Below are positions 17,083-26,026 of a DNA stretch of 64,000 nucleotides, piece after piece. The position numbers and the translations under genes were made by a program. This stretch comes from Burkholderia cepacia GG4 (GTDB lineage Bacteria > Pseudomonadota > Gammaproteobacteria > Burkholderiales > Burkholderiaceae). The DNA lies in contig NC_018513.1 in the NCBI RefSeq assembly GCF_000292915.1, positions 2,294,001 through 2,358,000 on the forward strand, written 5' to 3'. The number at the start of each line of letters is the position of its first letter. Position 1 is the first letter of the stretch. Under the pieces are notes generated by a model, which had not been told where the DNA came from, searched no databases, and was given only the letters and a program-made list of their open reading frames with translations.

Positions 17083-17540
17083 GCGGCACCTCCGCGGCGC
17101 ACCGCCAGCCGGATCGCCGCGCGGATGCGCGTATAGGTGCCGCAGCGGCAGATGTTGCCGGACATCGCGTCGTCGATGTCGGCGTCGCTCGGATGCGGAT
17201 TCGTCTTCAGCAGCGACGCGGCCTGCATGATCTGTCCGGACTGACAGTAGCCGCATTGCGCGACGTTCAGTTCCTGCCAGGCCTGCTGCAGCGGGTGGGT
17301 CAGGTCGGTCGACAACCCTTCGATCGTCGTCACGCGCTTGCCGGCGGCGACCGCAACCGGCGTGATGCACGCGCGGATCGCCACACCGTCGAGATGCACC
17401 GTGCACGCGCCGCACAGCGCCATCCCGCAGCCGAACTTGGTGCCCGTGTGGCCGACGACATCGCGCAGATACCAGAGCAACGGCATGTCGGGATTGCCGT
17501 CGAAATGCTGTTCGCTACCGTTGACGGTCAGCGTGATCAT
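17079..17540 (-). CDS. [2Fe-2S] small subunit of the molybdenum hydroxylase (IorA-like)
   Basis: The 153-residue electron-transfer subunit has a plant-ferredoxin-type cluster ([16 protein letters not shown], about residues 37-52) and a second helical-domain cluster ([10 protein letters not shown] and GNICRCGTY). This is the standard two-cluster pattern of the xanthine oxidase family. It overlaps the large subunit by four bases and no cytochrome subunit follows. A GGAG-containing site precedes the ATG at 17540. Confidence 0.93.
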   Translation of the reverse strand: MITLTVNGSEQHFDGNPDMPLLWYLRDVVGHTGTKFGCGMALCGACTVHLDGVAIRACITPVAVAAGKRVTTIEGLSTDLTHPLQQAWQELNVAQCGYCQSGQIMQAASLLKTNPHPSDADIDDAMSGNICRCGTYTRIRAAIRLAVRRGGAA

Positions 17541-17809
17541 CGTTCACTCCTGGTTGCGACGCCGCGTCGCGCGGGCGTCGTGTGGGGATTTGAACGGCGC
17601 TGGGCACATTCCGAACGACCAGGTGGGCCTGACGCCGTTTCGTTTCCGGATTGTGTCGGGTGACGACGCAATCGCGGCAATGCTGCCGCCTGGTTGCCGG
17701 TGCAACGGTTCGGCGGGATTCGAACGATGGCTCGTTCGGGTGGATCGCCGCTCGTATTATCAGACGAATTCCGGATCGTCGTCGGATCGGGGCGATCCGG
17801 GAGCGCGCG

Positions 17810-18820
17810 TTATCCGACCAGCACCACCGGCTTGCCCGAAAACCGGCGGTGCCGGAGTCCTTCAAGTTGCTCGGGCAAGTGCTCGAAGTCGCCCGTGACA
17901 CGCGCTTCGGATTGAAGGGTGCCGTTGGCGATACCGGCCAGCAGCATGCTGCCCGCGGTGGTCGTCTCGAGCCACGCTGCGGCGTCGCCGTATGTATGCA
18001 GTGCATTCAGCGCGACTTCATGAAGCGACACGCTCGTCGTAAACGGCGGCAGCGGCTGTGCCTCGAACCGCCCCTGAATGCACACGACATGGCCGTTTGC
18101 GGACACCGCCGGCGCCCAGCGTGCCGCGCTTTGTGCATCGACGCTGTCGAACACCGCGTAGAAGCGCCCCGCCAGTTCATGTCCGGCGTCGATGGTCTCG
18201 TCGACGGGACCGGCCAGAAAGTGAGCCGCCCCTCGCGCACGCAGGCGCTCCCAATGACGCTCATGGCACGACACCGTGACCTCGAAACCGCGGTCCGCGG
18301 CGATCTGCACCAGATAGTTGCCCACCGCGCCCCCTGCTCCGCTGACGAGAATTTCGCGGGATGTACGGCACGGCACTTTCTCGAGCGCCTGCCACGCGGT
18401 CAGCGCGGGACATGGCACGCTTGCGGCCGTTTCGAAATCGAGCGCGTCGGGAACCGTCAACAGCACGGACGCGGCGATCGGCGTGTATTCCGAGAAACTG
18501 CCGTGTTCGTTGAGGCCCTGATGGTAGGCGACGCGACGACCGAGCAAATTGCGCGCGTGCTCGTCCGCGACCGCGACGACCGTTCCCGCGCCGTCGACAC
18601 CCGGCACGTGCCCCTCCGACCAGTTCACCAGCGCGCCGCCGAGTACTTTCCAGTCGACCGGATTCAGGCCGATCGCGTGGTTGCGCACCAGCACCTGTCC
18701 GGGCTTCAGCGCCGGCATCGCGATCTGTTCGAGACGCAGTTGCTCGGGATGCTCGCAGCCTTGCCAGGTCCATGCGCGATAGCGGGTCGGCAATGATTCG
18801 TGGTGGAGGGGTTGGGTCAT
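17810..18820 (-). CDS. MDR-family zinc-independent oxidoreductase (quinone reductase-like)
   Basis: This 336-residue medium-chain dehydrogenase/reductase has an N-terminal GroES-like domain (PALKPGQVLVRNHAIGLNPVD, HVPGVDGAGTVVAV) and a Rossmann domain with the nucleotide motif VSGAGGAVGNYLVQIAADRG near residue 150. The structural-zinc cysteine loop is absent, as in the quinone oxidoreductase branch. The ATG at 18820 has GGAGGGG upstream. It is the last intact gene before the T6SS cargo island. Confidence 0.88.
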   Translation of the reverse strand: MTQPLHHESLPTRYRAWTWQGCEHPEQLRLEQIAMPALKPGQVLVRNHAIGLNPVDWKVLGGALVNWSEGHVPGVDGAGTVVAVADEHARNLLGRRVAYHQGLNEHGSFSEYTPIAASVLLTVPDALDFETAASVPCPALTAWQALEKVPCRTSREILVSGAGGAVGNYLVQIAADRGFEVTVSCHERHWERLRARGAAHFLAGPVDETIDAGHELAGRFYAVFDSVDAQSAARWAPAVSANGHVVCIQGRFEAQPLPPFTTSVSLHEVALNALHTYGDAAAWLETTTAGSMLLAGIANGTLQSEARVTGDFEHLPEQLEGLRHRRFSGKPVVLVG

Positions 18821-19420
18821 GGCGTTGGCGTGTAGTTCGAGTGACCGGCGGTGCCTGCGACATGGTGTACATGCCGGACGCGCCGTGAGGATGATCGGCC
18901 CGGACGCGGGATGCCCAAGGCAGCGGTCATGCAAGGTTCGATGGGATTTCCGGCGGATGCGGAATGTGTATGGCCGTGAGTATCCGTGGCCGACGTTGCG
19001 TCGGGGAAGGGACATTCCGCGAAAACACTTTTGAACTCGGAGGGAAATTCGCGATTTTTGCGGAACGTGCGACAAGGCATTTGTGCGTATCGGTCACGGG
19101 GGTTCCGCGATCGGGCAAACAGAAAGCAAGCGGTGGGCTGGCCAAAACGGTACGCACCGCCTTCGACTGGAAATCAGCGATGAACCAGCTTGCTATCCTG
19201 TTCGGCGAGCGGTTTACGCAGGCGCGCGGATAACCTGTTGTTCAACCGCCTCGCCCACAAAAATGCGGACAGGTTCCTCCCCGAGTCGATCGACGGGCTT
19301 TTTTCGTCATGCGGTTATCATAGCAACGTCAGACGTTAGCGTGCCCGACACCATTCAGCGCAACCGAAACAGTCGGCGAATATATCGGTTCACCGCCTTC
19401 CCGGTTCATCACTTCACGCA
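18821..19420. other. 600-bp intergenic region at the left edge of the T6SS island
   Basis: No supported gene is present. It contains a hairpin-like CCCG...CGGG followed by TTTTTT near 19278-19306 that could terminate transcription coming from the left, and the promoter of tssF. Base composition becomes more A+T-rich from about 19,300 onward. Confidence 0.45.
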
Positions 19421-21232
19421 ATGGATCATCTGCTTCCGCATTACGAACGAGAACTTTCACTACTGCGCCGGTCAGTTGCAATCTTTGCAACACGCTATCC
19501 CAAAATTGCCGTTCGTCTCGGAATTTCCGGCGACCACTCCGAAGATCCCCACGTCGAACGGATGCTGCAGTCGTTCGCTCTCCTCGCTGCGGATATAGGA
19601 AGTCGGCTCGACGACAACTATCCGGAATTCGCCGAAGCCCTCCTCGGCATGCTGTATCCCCAGTATCTTCGAACGGTTCCTGCGTGCGCAATCGCCCAGT
19701 TCGATGTCTCAGACATGTTCGAAAAGCTCACTGAGCCATCGTTCATTGCCCGCGGCACAGAACTGGCGAGCAAAACGGAAGACTGCCTTTTCCGAACCGT
19801 ATATGACGTAACGTTAGCGCCCGTGCGGATTTCCGCTGCGCGCTATGCCCCGGCAACTGCCGTTCCCTCCGACGTCGTCCTGCCCGCCAGCACAACCGGT
19901 CTGCTCTCCATCACCTTTACGGTTGCCCGCCCCGACTTTCGCATCGAAACCGTCCCCAGCCCGTTGCGCATCCATGTCAACGGCCCCCGTGAAGTCGTCG
20001 GTGCGGCAATGGATACGATGACGATGCGCACGGCAGCCGCCTTCGTCGAAAACGCCGAACGTCGCTGGTCAACGCTGACCACACTGCCGCTCGCCGCCGC
20101 CGGCTACGATGAGGCCGAGAAGCTTCTCGACGAAGACGACGGGCCGCCAGCCCTGCGGCTAATGAGCGAATATTTTGCGTTTCCGAAGAAATTCGATTTC
20201 GTTGACGTCGACCTCGCCGCGCTCGCGCGGACGGCGGGCTCCAGCCAGCAACTTACCTTGCATCTCGCCATTTGCGGCGTTCATCCAGATTCGTGGACAG
20301 CACAGCGACTAAAAAATCTGTCGGCTGACAATCTGAAGCTCTTTTGCACGCCGATCGTCAACCTGTTCCGGCTGACGTCGCTGCCACTCAAGCGGAATCC
20401 GATCACGAACACGTACCCCGTGCAATCCCAGAATACGGACGTTGCGGGTGTCGAAGTTTGGTCTGTCGAGTCGGTCCGTGCCACGACAGGCAGCTCCAGA
20501 GCGAACATCATTCATCCGTTCGCGTCGCTCATGCACGGCAGCTCCGCCAAACCGGCCGGCCCCTATTGGGTTCTCATGCACCATGACGCGGCCTCGCCAT
20601 CGGGAAAGAAGGAAACCGCGCTCAGCCTGGTCGAACTCGACGGCCGACCGGCAACCGACACCGTAATCGAACAGATAACGGCAGACGCCACCTGCTCGAA
20701 TGGCAATTTCCCTCGCACGATGCGGGCCGGCGCCGAAGATGGTGATCTAGTGAACGAGCAGGGAACGATGGTTTCACGCATCGTGATGCTGGACACACCG
20801 ACGGAAGTTGCGCGATTGTCGAGCGAAGGCGATGCGGCTTGGCGGCTCATCACGCAGTTCGCCCCGCACTCGATCGAATTGACCCGCACCGGGCTTGCGG
20901 AGCTGAAACGCGTGTTCCGCCAATTCACCGTTCATTCTGCAGGGCACGCGAAACTGCTCGACGGACTGACGAACCTGAGCCATCGCGTCAAACAGCTCTG
21001 GCTGCCGGGAGAACCAATGCCGAGTTTTGTGCGGGGTCTGGAAGTGACGTTGACCGTCGATGAACAGGCATTCGCTGCGGCCAGCCTGAGCACCTTCATC
21101 GTCGCGATGGATCACTTCTTCGCCGTGCATGCGCCAGTGACGAGTTTTGTCCAACTTGTCGTGATGTCGGCCAACTCCGGTGTGGAAATTCGACGCTGCA
21201 CGCCGAGACCAGGCACAATCATGCTCGCCTGA
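19421..21232 (+). CDS. tssF: Orphan type VI secretion baseplate subunit TssF
   Basis: The 603-residue product has the TssF/VasA/ImpG N-terminus MDHLLPHYERELSLLRR followed by DPHVERMLQSFALLAADI and the diagnostic YPEFAEALLGMLYPQYLRTVPACAI. The length is normal for the family and the C-terminus (VQLVVMSANSGVEIRR) is also family-like, so it appears intact. TssF joins TssK, TssG and TssE in the baseplate that docks VgrG. No tssG, tssE or tssK follows: the next gene is a convergent PAAR gene 51 bases away. It is therefore a lone baseplate gene inside a VgrG cargo island, outside any core cluster. Confidence 0.9.
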   Translation: MDHLLPHYERELSLLRRSVAIFATRYPKIAVRLGISGDHSEDPHVERMLQSFALLAADIGSRLDDNYPEFAEALLGMLYPQYLRTVPACAIAQFDVSDMFEKLTEPSFIARGTELASKTEDCLFRTVYDVTLAPVRISAARYAPATAVPSDVVLPASTTGLLSITFTVARPDFRIETVPSPLRIHVNGPREVVGAAMDTMTMRTAAAFVENAERRWSTLTTLPLAAAGYDEAEKLLDEDDGPPALRLMSEYFAFPKKFDFVDVDLAALARTAGSSQQLTLHLAICGVHPDSWTAQRLKNLSADNLKLFCTPIVNLFRLTSLPLKRNPITNTYPVQSQNTDVAGVEVWSVESVRATTGSSRANIIHPFASLMHGSSAKPAGPYWVLMHHDAASPSGKKETALSLVELDGRPATDTVIEQITADATCSNGNFPRTMRAGAEDGDLVNEQGTMVSRIVMLDTPTEVARLSSEGDAAWRLITQFAPHSIELTRTGLAELKRVFRQFTVHSAGHAKLLDGLTNLSHRVKQLWLPGEPMPSFVRGLEVTLTVDEQAFAAASLSTFIVAMDHFFAVHAPVTSFVQLVVMSANSGVEIRRCTPRPGTIMLA

Positions 21233-21283
21233 TTTTCCTGCCTCCAAACCGCAAAGATCAAGTCACTCTGTAACTCGTGCAGA

Positions 21284-21523
21284 TCAGGTAAGGCTCGAAA
21301 TCAGGTGACAGCCGCAGGTCGCCCGGTGACCGTGTCGAGCAACTGGAACACCGTTATCTGTCATCGATTCATCGCCCTCTTCGATCAAATTCGGTTTGAC
21401 GTCTGGATGTTGGGGACAAGTAACCTCGTCCCCCTTGCGAGCAACGAAACGCATCGTCGACGAACCCGTGATCACCTTGCCGCCGTGGTCGGCATCATCG
21501 CCGACACGGATGAGATTCATCAT
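21284..21523 (-). CDS. PAAR domain spike-tip protein
   Basis: This 79-residue, PAAR-only protein has LIRVGDDADHGGKVITGSS, VARKGDEVTCPQHPDV and PVARHGHRATCGCHLI, the standard PAAR repeats and metal-binding His/Cys positions. PAAR proteins cap the VgrG spike and recruit effectors. It is the last gene of the minus-strand cargo run, 36 bases after the second immunity paralogue of the left pair. Two adjacent ATGs (21523, 21520) are possible. Confidence 0.93.
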   Translation of the reverse strand: MMNLIRVGDDADHGGKVITGSSTMRFVARKGDEVTCPQHPDVKPNLIEEGDESMTDNGVPVARHGHRATCGCHLISSLT

Positions 21524-21559
21524 GGATGAGGCCCCAATCTTCGAGTGAGCGAACTACTG

Positions 21560-22297
21560 TTAGTAGCGGAAATACAAGATGCCTAATGCGCCCGGATCTC
21601 CCGGCTTCTTGCTCTTTTTCGTGATCGCTGGCAGATCGATGTTCTTCACATTCTTCCAACCAAAACCAGAAAAAATTCCTTCAGCGAGACGCACGAACCC
21701 CATGAATTTTCTAGATATGTTGAATGCAATCAAACCAAAAATAGCAGCAACTATAGCCCCCCCACCCGCATACATATAAAAAATCCCCAACCAGTTATCA
21801 ACGGGATCAAAGAAAGACATGACCACCCCCAAAAGGACCATGATCAACATCATCGATGAATAAATCAAAAACCACCATCGCACAGTCGCCTTATAGTGCG
21901 CATATCGGCCTCGACTGCAATGCGGATGCAGCGCCACGATTCGATCGCTGACACGCCTGATGCCAAATACATGCCATACCTGCCCCAATCGTTCAGCGAC
22001 AATCTCGACTTCGTCGCCCTCTTTGAACACGGATACCCATACCCACGCACGAATGCTTTTCCCATCCAGTTCAAATTCAAGCAGATCAGCGTCCTCGGCA
22101 GTATCGTCCGCAGACGCGGCCAGCCCGATAGCCACACCGCCAAGTCCCGCTAGCTCAGCCGCAACAGCCGTTACCCCCATCGCCGTCCGGTCAGCATCTG
22201 TAAACAAAAACTCCTGGGACTGCCTCGTGCTACGAAGATTCCGGATATGCCCTCTCAACAGTTGTGTAGAGGTAGATTGTGCCGTGTCTGCCATCAT
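21560..22297 (-). CDS. Candidate immunity/adaptor membrane protein, left pair copy 1
   Basis: This protein of about 245 residues has a soluble N-terminal domain (about 1-140) with a beta-rich core (RAWVWVSVFKEGDEVEIVAE), two predicted membrane helices (about 143-167 and 172-198) and a conserved C-terminal tail (AEGIFSGFGW, DLPAITKKSKKPGDPG, LYFRY). GGAG lies 7 bases before the ATG. It is nearly identical to the next gene outside the membrane segment. Position after a VasX-type effector module suggests an inner-membrane immunity protein; effector-associated or chaperone roles are alternatives. Confidence 0.6.
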   Translation of the reverse strand: MMADTAQSTSTQLLRGHIRNLRSTRQSQEFLFTDADRTAMGVTAVAAELAGLGGVAIGLAASADDTAEDADLLEFELDGKSIRAWVWVSVFKEGDEVEIVAERLGQVWHVFGIRRVSDRIVALHPHCSRGRYAHYKATVRWWFLIYSSMMLIMVLLGVVMSFFDPVDNWLGIFYMYAGGGAIVAAIFGLIAFNISRKFMGFVRLAEGIFSGFGWKNVKNIDLPAITKKSKKPGDPGALGILYFRY

Positions 22298-22346
22298 TAA
22301 TTCGCTCCATCAACCGAAACCCCACTGCCGAGTTAGCGGGTTACCA

Positions 22347-23081
22347 CTAATAACGAAAATACAAGATACCTAATGCCCCAGGCTCTCCCGGCCTCTTGCT
22401 CTTTTTCGTGATCGCAGGCAGATCTATGTTCTTCACATCCTTCCAACCAAAACCAGAAAAAATCCCTTCAGCAAGACAAGCGAATTTCATCATCTTTCTA
22501 CCCATACGGACCGAAATTACGCCAGCAATGGTCGAAACGATCACCCCGCCCCAAAAAAACAAATTCAAAACACCTAGCCAATCACTCTCACCACTAAAAT
22601 ACAAAACAATTACAGCAAAAATATTAAAGCACAATAAGAATGTGCCCGTCAGCCCAATCCACCATCGCGCCGTCGCCTTATAGTGCGCATATCGACCTCG
22701 ACTGCAATGTGGATGTAGCGCCACGATTCGGTCGCTGACACGCCTGATGCCAAACGCATGCCATATCTGGCCAAATTGCTCTGCGACAATCTCGACTTCA
22801 TCGCCCTCTTTGAACACGGATACCCATACCCACGCACGAATGCTCTTCCCATCCAGTTCAAATTCAAGCAAATCAGCGTCCTCGGCGGTATCGTCCGCAG
22901 ACGCGGCCAGCCCGATAGCCACACCGCCAAGTCCCGCTAGCCCAGCCGCAACAGCCGTTACCCCCATCGTCGTCCGGTCAGCATCTGTAAACAAAAACTC
23001 CTGGGACTGCCTCGTGCTACGAAGATTCCGGATATGCCCTCTCAACAGTTGTGTAGAGGTAGATTGTGCCGTGTCTGCCAT
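22347..23081 (-). CDS. Candidate immunity/adaptor membrane protein, left pair copy 2
   Basis: This 244-residue paralogue of the preceding entry has an N-terminal domain that differs at only a handful of residues up to RWW near 143. The membrane segment is replaced by unrelated hydrophobic sequence (GTFLLCFNIFAVIVLYF, VIVSTIAGVISV), and the tail from AEGIFSGFGW onward is again almost identical. The ATG at 23081 was chosen to match copy 1; GTG 23084 is possible. It lies 48 bases after the broken toxin module, the expected place for its cognate immunity gene. Confidence 0.6.
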   Translation of the reverse strand: MADTAQSTSTQLLRGHIRNLRSTRQSQEFLFTDADRTTMGVTAVAAGLAGLGGVAIGLAASADDTAEDADLLEFELDGKSIRAWVWVSVFKEGDEVEIVAEQFGQIWHAFGIRRVSDRIVALHPHCSRGRYAHYKATARWWIGLTGTFLLCFNIFAVIVLYFSGESDWLGVLNLFFWGGVIVSTIAGVISVRMGRKMMKFACLAEGIFSGFGWKDVKNIDLPAITKKSKRPGEPGALGILYFRY

Positions 23082-23128
23082 CACTAATCCGTTCAATCAG
23101 TCGAAAGACCAATTACCTTCAATGCCTT

Positions 23129-24146
23129 TTAAAATTCATCGCTCTGCTTCCCCGCATCCCAAGCCGGATTCGCAGGCTTCCGCCCGAATGCGGACTTTTC
23201 AAGCCATTTCTGCAACTCATCGTCCGAAAAATACCAAATCAAAAACTGAATAGCGACCACTGCCAAGGCGACTTCCCAGCCAGTCAGGATCAAAACACCT
23301 CGACCGAGGAGCAACAATGCCCCTCGCGAACCGACCGTTATGCCAGTTTCCTCCACCGCTATACCGACTGCGGTCGTGCCGGCCTTCTTTGCCGCACCCT
23401 GTCTAGCAAACCACCCGCCAGCCTCCGCAACCTCGCGGGTCGTAAACGAAGCCAATCTGGAGGTCGCACCGGCAATGCCCGCCGCACCTCCCCTTGCTAG
23501 AATCACAATGCGACTCCCGTCACCAGCAAGACGAGCAAGCAGCGGAGCCGACGATGTCAGAGCGGTAAGAAGATACGATAGGCCCGCGCCAAAGCCCAAT
23601 ACCGCTTTGGCGTAGTAAAGATAAGCAATGACATTATTTCCCGTCTTTCTCGCCATCCGGACGTCCACAGTCGCCTGAATCAGTGCCGAAACTCCCCCCA
23701 AGAAACTCGTAATCGCCTTCAGATTGCGCAGCTTCTGCGCTGCATCACTCCCGAACGCCTTGAGCGCCTTCTCTGAAACAGCAAAAAACCGCCCCTACCA
23801 CCGACACCCCGGACGCGACCAGCAACGCACAGTCATCGTTACTTTTATCCACTTTGGCAAGCAAGCATCCGAAATTCAGCATCTCGATTACCACCAGCGT
23901 ACTAACCAACCGGGCATTCAATTGCGTCGACGCGCCCTTTTGCGACTTGCTGAACTCCTCCCACATGTCCGTCAAACTCTTGACACGCTTATCCAATCCT
24001 ACGGCTTGCAGCGAACGCACATACGCCTGAGGCGGCGGCACACACTGCTGCCGCAACGCGCGATAACCCATCAGCAAAGCGAGGCGCATCGCGGGCTCGG
24101 CTGCCATCGAGGCCTTGATGAGCTTGACCGTGATGCCCCACAGCAT
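23129..24146 (-). pseudogene. Free-standing C-terminal toxin module of the VasX/BTH_I2691 type, broken by a one-base frameshift
   Basis: Two adjacent reading frames match consecutive parts of the C-terminal third of the large effector at 26027-28888: MLWGITVKLIK through LVASGVSVVGAVF in one frame, then AVSEKALKAFGSDAAQKLRN through GWEVALAVVAIQFLIWYF in the next. Removing one base from the six-A run at 23783-23788 (six T on the coding strand) restores a single frame of 338 codons. The module lacks the effector's N-terminal VasX-like region. It starts 14 bases after a PAAR gene and is followed by two immunity paralogues. It is either a disrupted cassette, a phase-variable gene or a homopolymer error. 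Confidence 0.8.
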
Positions 24147-24159
24147 GGGGTGCACTTCT

Positions 24160-24435
24160 TCAGACTGTCGAACATCCCGATCCACTGCCTGCCTTAACGT
24201 GGTTCGCTCCACACGGACACAGCACCATATCGCCATCCAACACGCAGGACCGGCCGTCCTCTTGCATATCGGTACCGCTACCTTGAATCGGATGCTCGCC
24301 GGGACATTTACTACACGTTGCCATTTCGTGATCCAGGGCGATACGTCTGTCGTCGTCGTACATACTCGAAGCGGTCGCGATGACGTGCCCGCCGGTTGTC
24401 GTCGGATCGCCGTCACATACCAATGCTTTGCTCAT
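24160..24435 (-). CDS. PAAR domain protein preceding the toxin module
   Basis: This 91-residue PAAR protein opens with ALVCDGDPTTTGGHVIATAS, continues with MATCSKCPGEHPIQGSG and ends with DGDMVLCPCGANHVKAGSG. The C-rich ending is common in PAAR proteins of polymorphic toxin loci. The stop is 14 bases before the ATG of the truncated toxin module, so spike tip and toxin module would be co-translated. It follows the right-hand immunity pair by 58 bases. Confidence 0.9.
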   Translation of the reverse strand: MSKALVCDGDPTTTGGHVIATASSMYDDDRRIALDHEMATCSKCPGEHPIQGSGTDMQEDGRSCVLDGDMVLCPCGANHVKAGSGSGCSTV

Positions 24436-24492
24436 AGTGTTCTCCGGATAGTAAGCAGTTGAAGGCGCCTTCGGAGCCTATTCGGCGAGAAC

Positions 24493-25230
24493 TCAAGACT
24501 CGGTGTACCGAAAGATCAACTTTCCCATCTGCCACGTATCTTCAGGTTGCTTTAGCCTTTTGGACACTTTAGGCAAATCAACGTCGGGGGAATTTTTCCA
24601 ACCAAATGTTGAAAGAATCTTATTAGCCATCTGCAACTGCCTCTTGAATCTAAGACAGATCCTAAGCGCAACGAAAACTGCCAATACCTCCACCGCCAGC
24701 CAGATACCAAACAGAGCTTTCCCCAAGAAAACCCACTGATCTCGATCATGAGGTAGCGGCTGCATTAAAAAAAATGTCGGGACTAACGCACAGATGCTCC
24801 AAAATAGTATCGACCACCTTAGGAAAAACTTACCAAGCGCTCTACTACCGCGTTCACAATGAGGGTGAACGGACAAAATTCCGTCACTACATCGCCTGAT
24901 CGCGTATCCAATCCATCCGGACTCTGCCCGCTCCGCGACAACGTCGACTTCATCACCATTTTCAAAGACAGACAGCCAAATCCATGCGCGGACTTCCTCA
25001 CCGTTCAGCCTGAAGGCCACTAGGTCCCCCACCGTATCCGTGAACTGCGTGGATGTACTGAGATTCAGCGCAATGTCGTTCAAGCCAGCCAGCGCTGCGA
25101 CGATCGCAGTTCGCTCCATTGCCTGCTTATCCGCGTCCGTGAAGATCGTCTCATAGGAGGCTCGGCGCTTCGTCAGTCCTGTGATGACTCCGCGCAGGAG
25201 CACAGGGGCAGTAGCCTGCTTAGGTTCCAT
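24493..25230 (-). CDS. Candidate immunity/adaptor membrane protein, right pair copy 1
   Basis: This 245-residue member of the same family as the left pair has a soluble N-terminal domain (LLRGVITGLTKRRASYETIF, VRAWIWLSVFENGDEVDVVA), two predicted hydrophobic helices (about 140-165 and 175-200) and the conserved tail (FGWKN, EDTWQMGKLIFRY). The ATG at 25230 matches the start of its neighbour (MEPKQ versus MENKQ). It is a close duplicate of the next gene with divergence concentrated in the membrane segment. No homology to a characterised protein is certain; immunity is inferred from context. Confidence 0.6.
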   Translation of the reverse strand: MEPKQATAPVLLRGVITGLTKRRASYETIFTDADKQAMERTAIVAALAGLNDIALNLSTSTQFTDTVGDLVAFRLNGEEVRAWIWLSVFENGDEVDVVAERAESGWIGYAIRRCSDGILSVHPHCERGSRALGKFFLRWSILFWSICALVPTFFLMQPLPHDRDQWVFLGKALFGIWLAVEVLAVFVALRICLRFKRQLQMANKILSTFGWKNSPDVDLPKVSKRLKQPEDTWQMGKLIFRYTES

Positions 25231-25280
25231 CTTTGTATCCGGTTGCAGCCAACGCCCCCATGTCCCCACTCGATGAAGAA

Positions 25281-26024
25281 TCAAGACTCTTCGTAACGAA
25301 AAATAAGCTTACCCATTTGCCACGTATCTTCGGGTTGCCGCAGTCTCTTTGACGTCTTCGGCAAACTAACATTGGCAGGGTCTTTCCATCCGAATGTCGA
25401 GAATATCCGATTGGCCATTGGCAATTGCCTCTTGAATCTACGGCTTACCCTATAGGCTATAAAAATCGCCATTACTTCAATCGCACCCCACGAAACGATA
25501 AAAGATTTAATAAAAAACATCCATCGATCATGCAAGCCGTTGTATAACATCATCGACGCCACCAGTAGCGTCACCGCCATCGCACAACCGCTCCAGAATA
25601 GTATCGAGAGTTTCAGGAAGAATTTAAATAGCGCTCTACTCCCACGCTCACAATGAGGGTGAACAGACAAAATGCCATCACTACACCGCCTGATTGCGTA
25701 TCCAATCCAACCGGATCCTGCCGGCTCCGCGACGACCTGGACTTCATCACCATTCTCGAAGACAGACAGCCAAATCCACGCGCGGACTTCCTCCCCGTTC
25801 AGCCTGAAGGTCACTAGATCCCCCATCGTATCCGTGAACTGCGTGGACATACTGAGATTGAGCGCAATATCGTTCAGGCCAGCCAGCGCTGCGACGATCG
25901 CAGTGCGCTCCATTGCCTGTTTGTCCGCTTCCGTGAAGATGGTTTCATAGGAGGCGCGACGCTTTGTCATTCCCGTGATAACCCCACGCAGCAGCACCGG
26001 CGCGGTAGCCTGCTTATTTTCCAT
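25281..26024 (-). CDS. Candidate immunity/adaptor membrane protein, right pair copy 2
   Basis: This 247-residue protein starts 2 bases after the stop of the large VasX-type effector, the usual spot for the cognate immunity gene (as tsiV2 follows vasX in Vibrio cholerae). The N-terminal domain and the tail are nearly identical to right pair copy 1, while the helices (LSILFWSGCAMAVTLLVASM, AIEVMAIFIAYRV) differ strongly. A membrane-located immunity protein would suit a membrane-active toxin. Confidence 0.65.
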   Translation of the reverse strand: MENKQATAPVLLRGVITGMTKRRASYETIFTEADKQAMERTAIVAALAGLNDIALNLSMSTQFTDTMGDLVTFRLNGEEVRAWIWLSVFENGDEVQVVAEPAGSGWIGYAIRRCSDGILSVHPHCERGSRALFKFFLKLSILFWSGCAMAVTLLVASMMLYNGLHDRWMFFIKSFIVSWGAIEVMAIFIAYRVSRRFKRQLPMANRIFSTFGWKDPANVSLPKTSKRLRQPEDTWQMGKLIFRYEES

Positions 26025-26026
26025 CT

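Larger units (their letters stand above)
21560..23081 (-). repeat. 787-bp tandem gene duplication
   Basis: Stops (21560, 22347) and starts (22294, 23081) of the two paralogues are both offset by 787 bases. Long stretches are nearly identical at DNA level, including the upstream GTTGTGTAGAGGTAGATTG block, while the membrane-coding middle is not. Confidence 0.85.

Noticed and set aside
14680..17136. An 818-codon plus-strand frame
   Set aside because: It is antisense to the IorB-like gene, Arg/Ala-rich and without family motifs.
18821..19420. A second copy of the tRNA-Arg 3' end (attL) at the left edge of the island
   Set aside because: I searched both strands by eye for the GTTCGAATCGTGTAGGGC segment and found no match, so the integration boundary is not proven.
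23745..24416. A 223-codon minus-strand frame as one gene
   Set aside because: Its first ~75 codons overlap the PAAR gene out of frame; only the part from 24146 is homologous to the effector.
21560..26024. Repeats suggestive of a CRISPR array
   Set aside because: The repeats are long duplicated genes, not short regularly spaced repeats; no cas genes are present.
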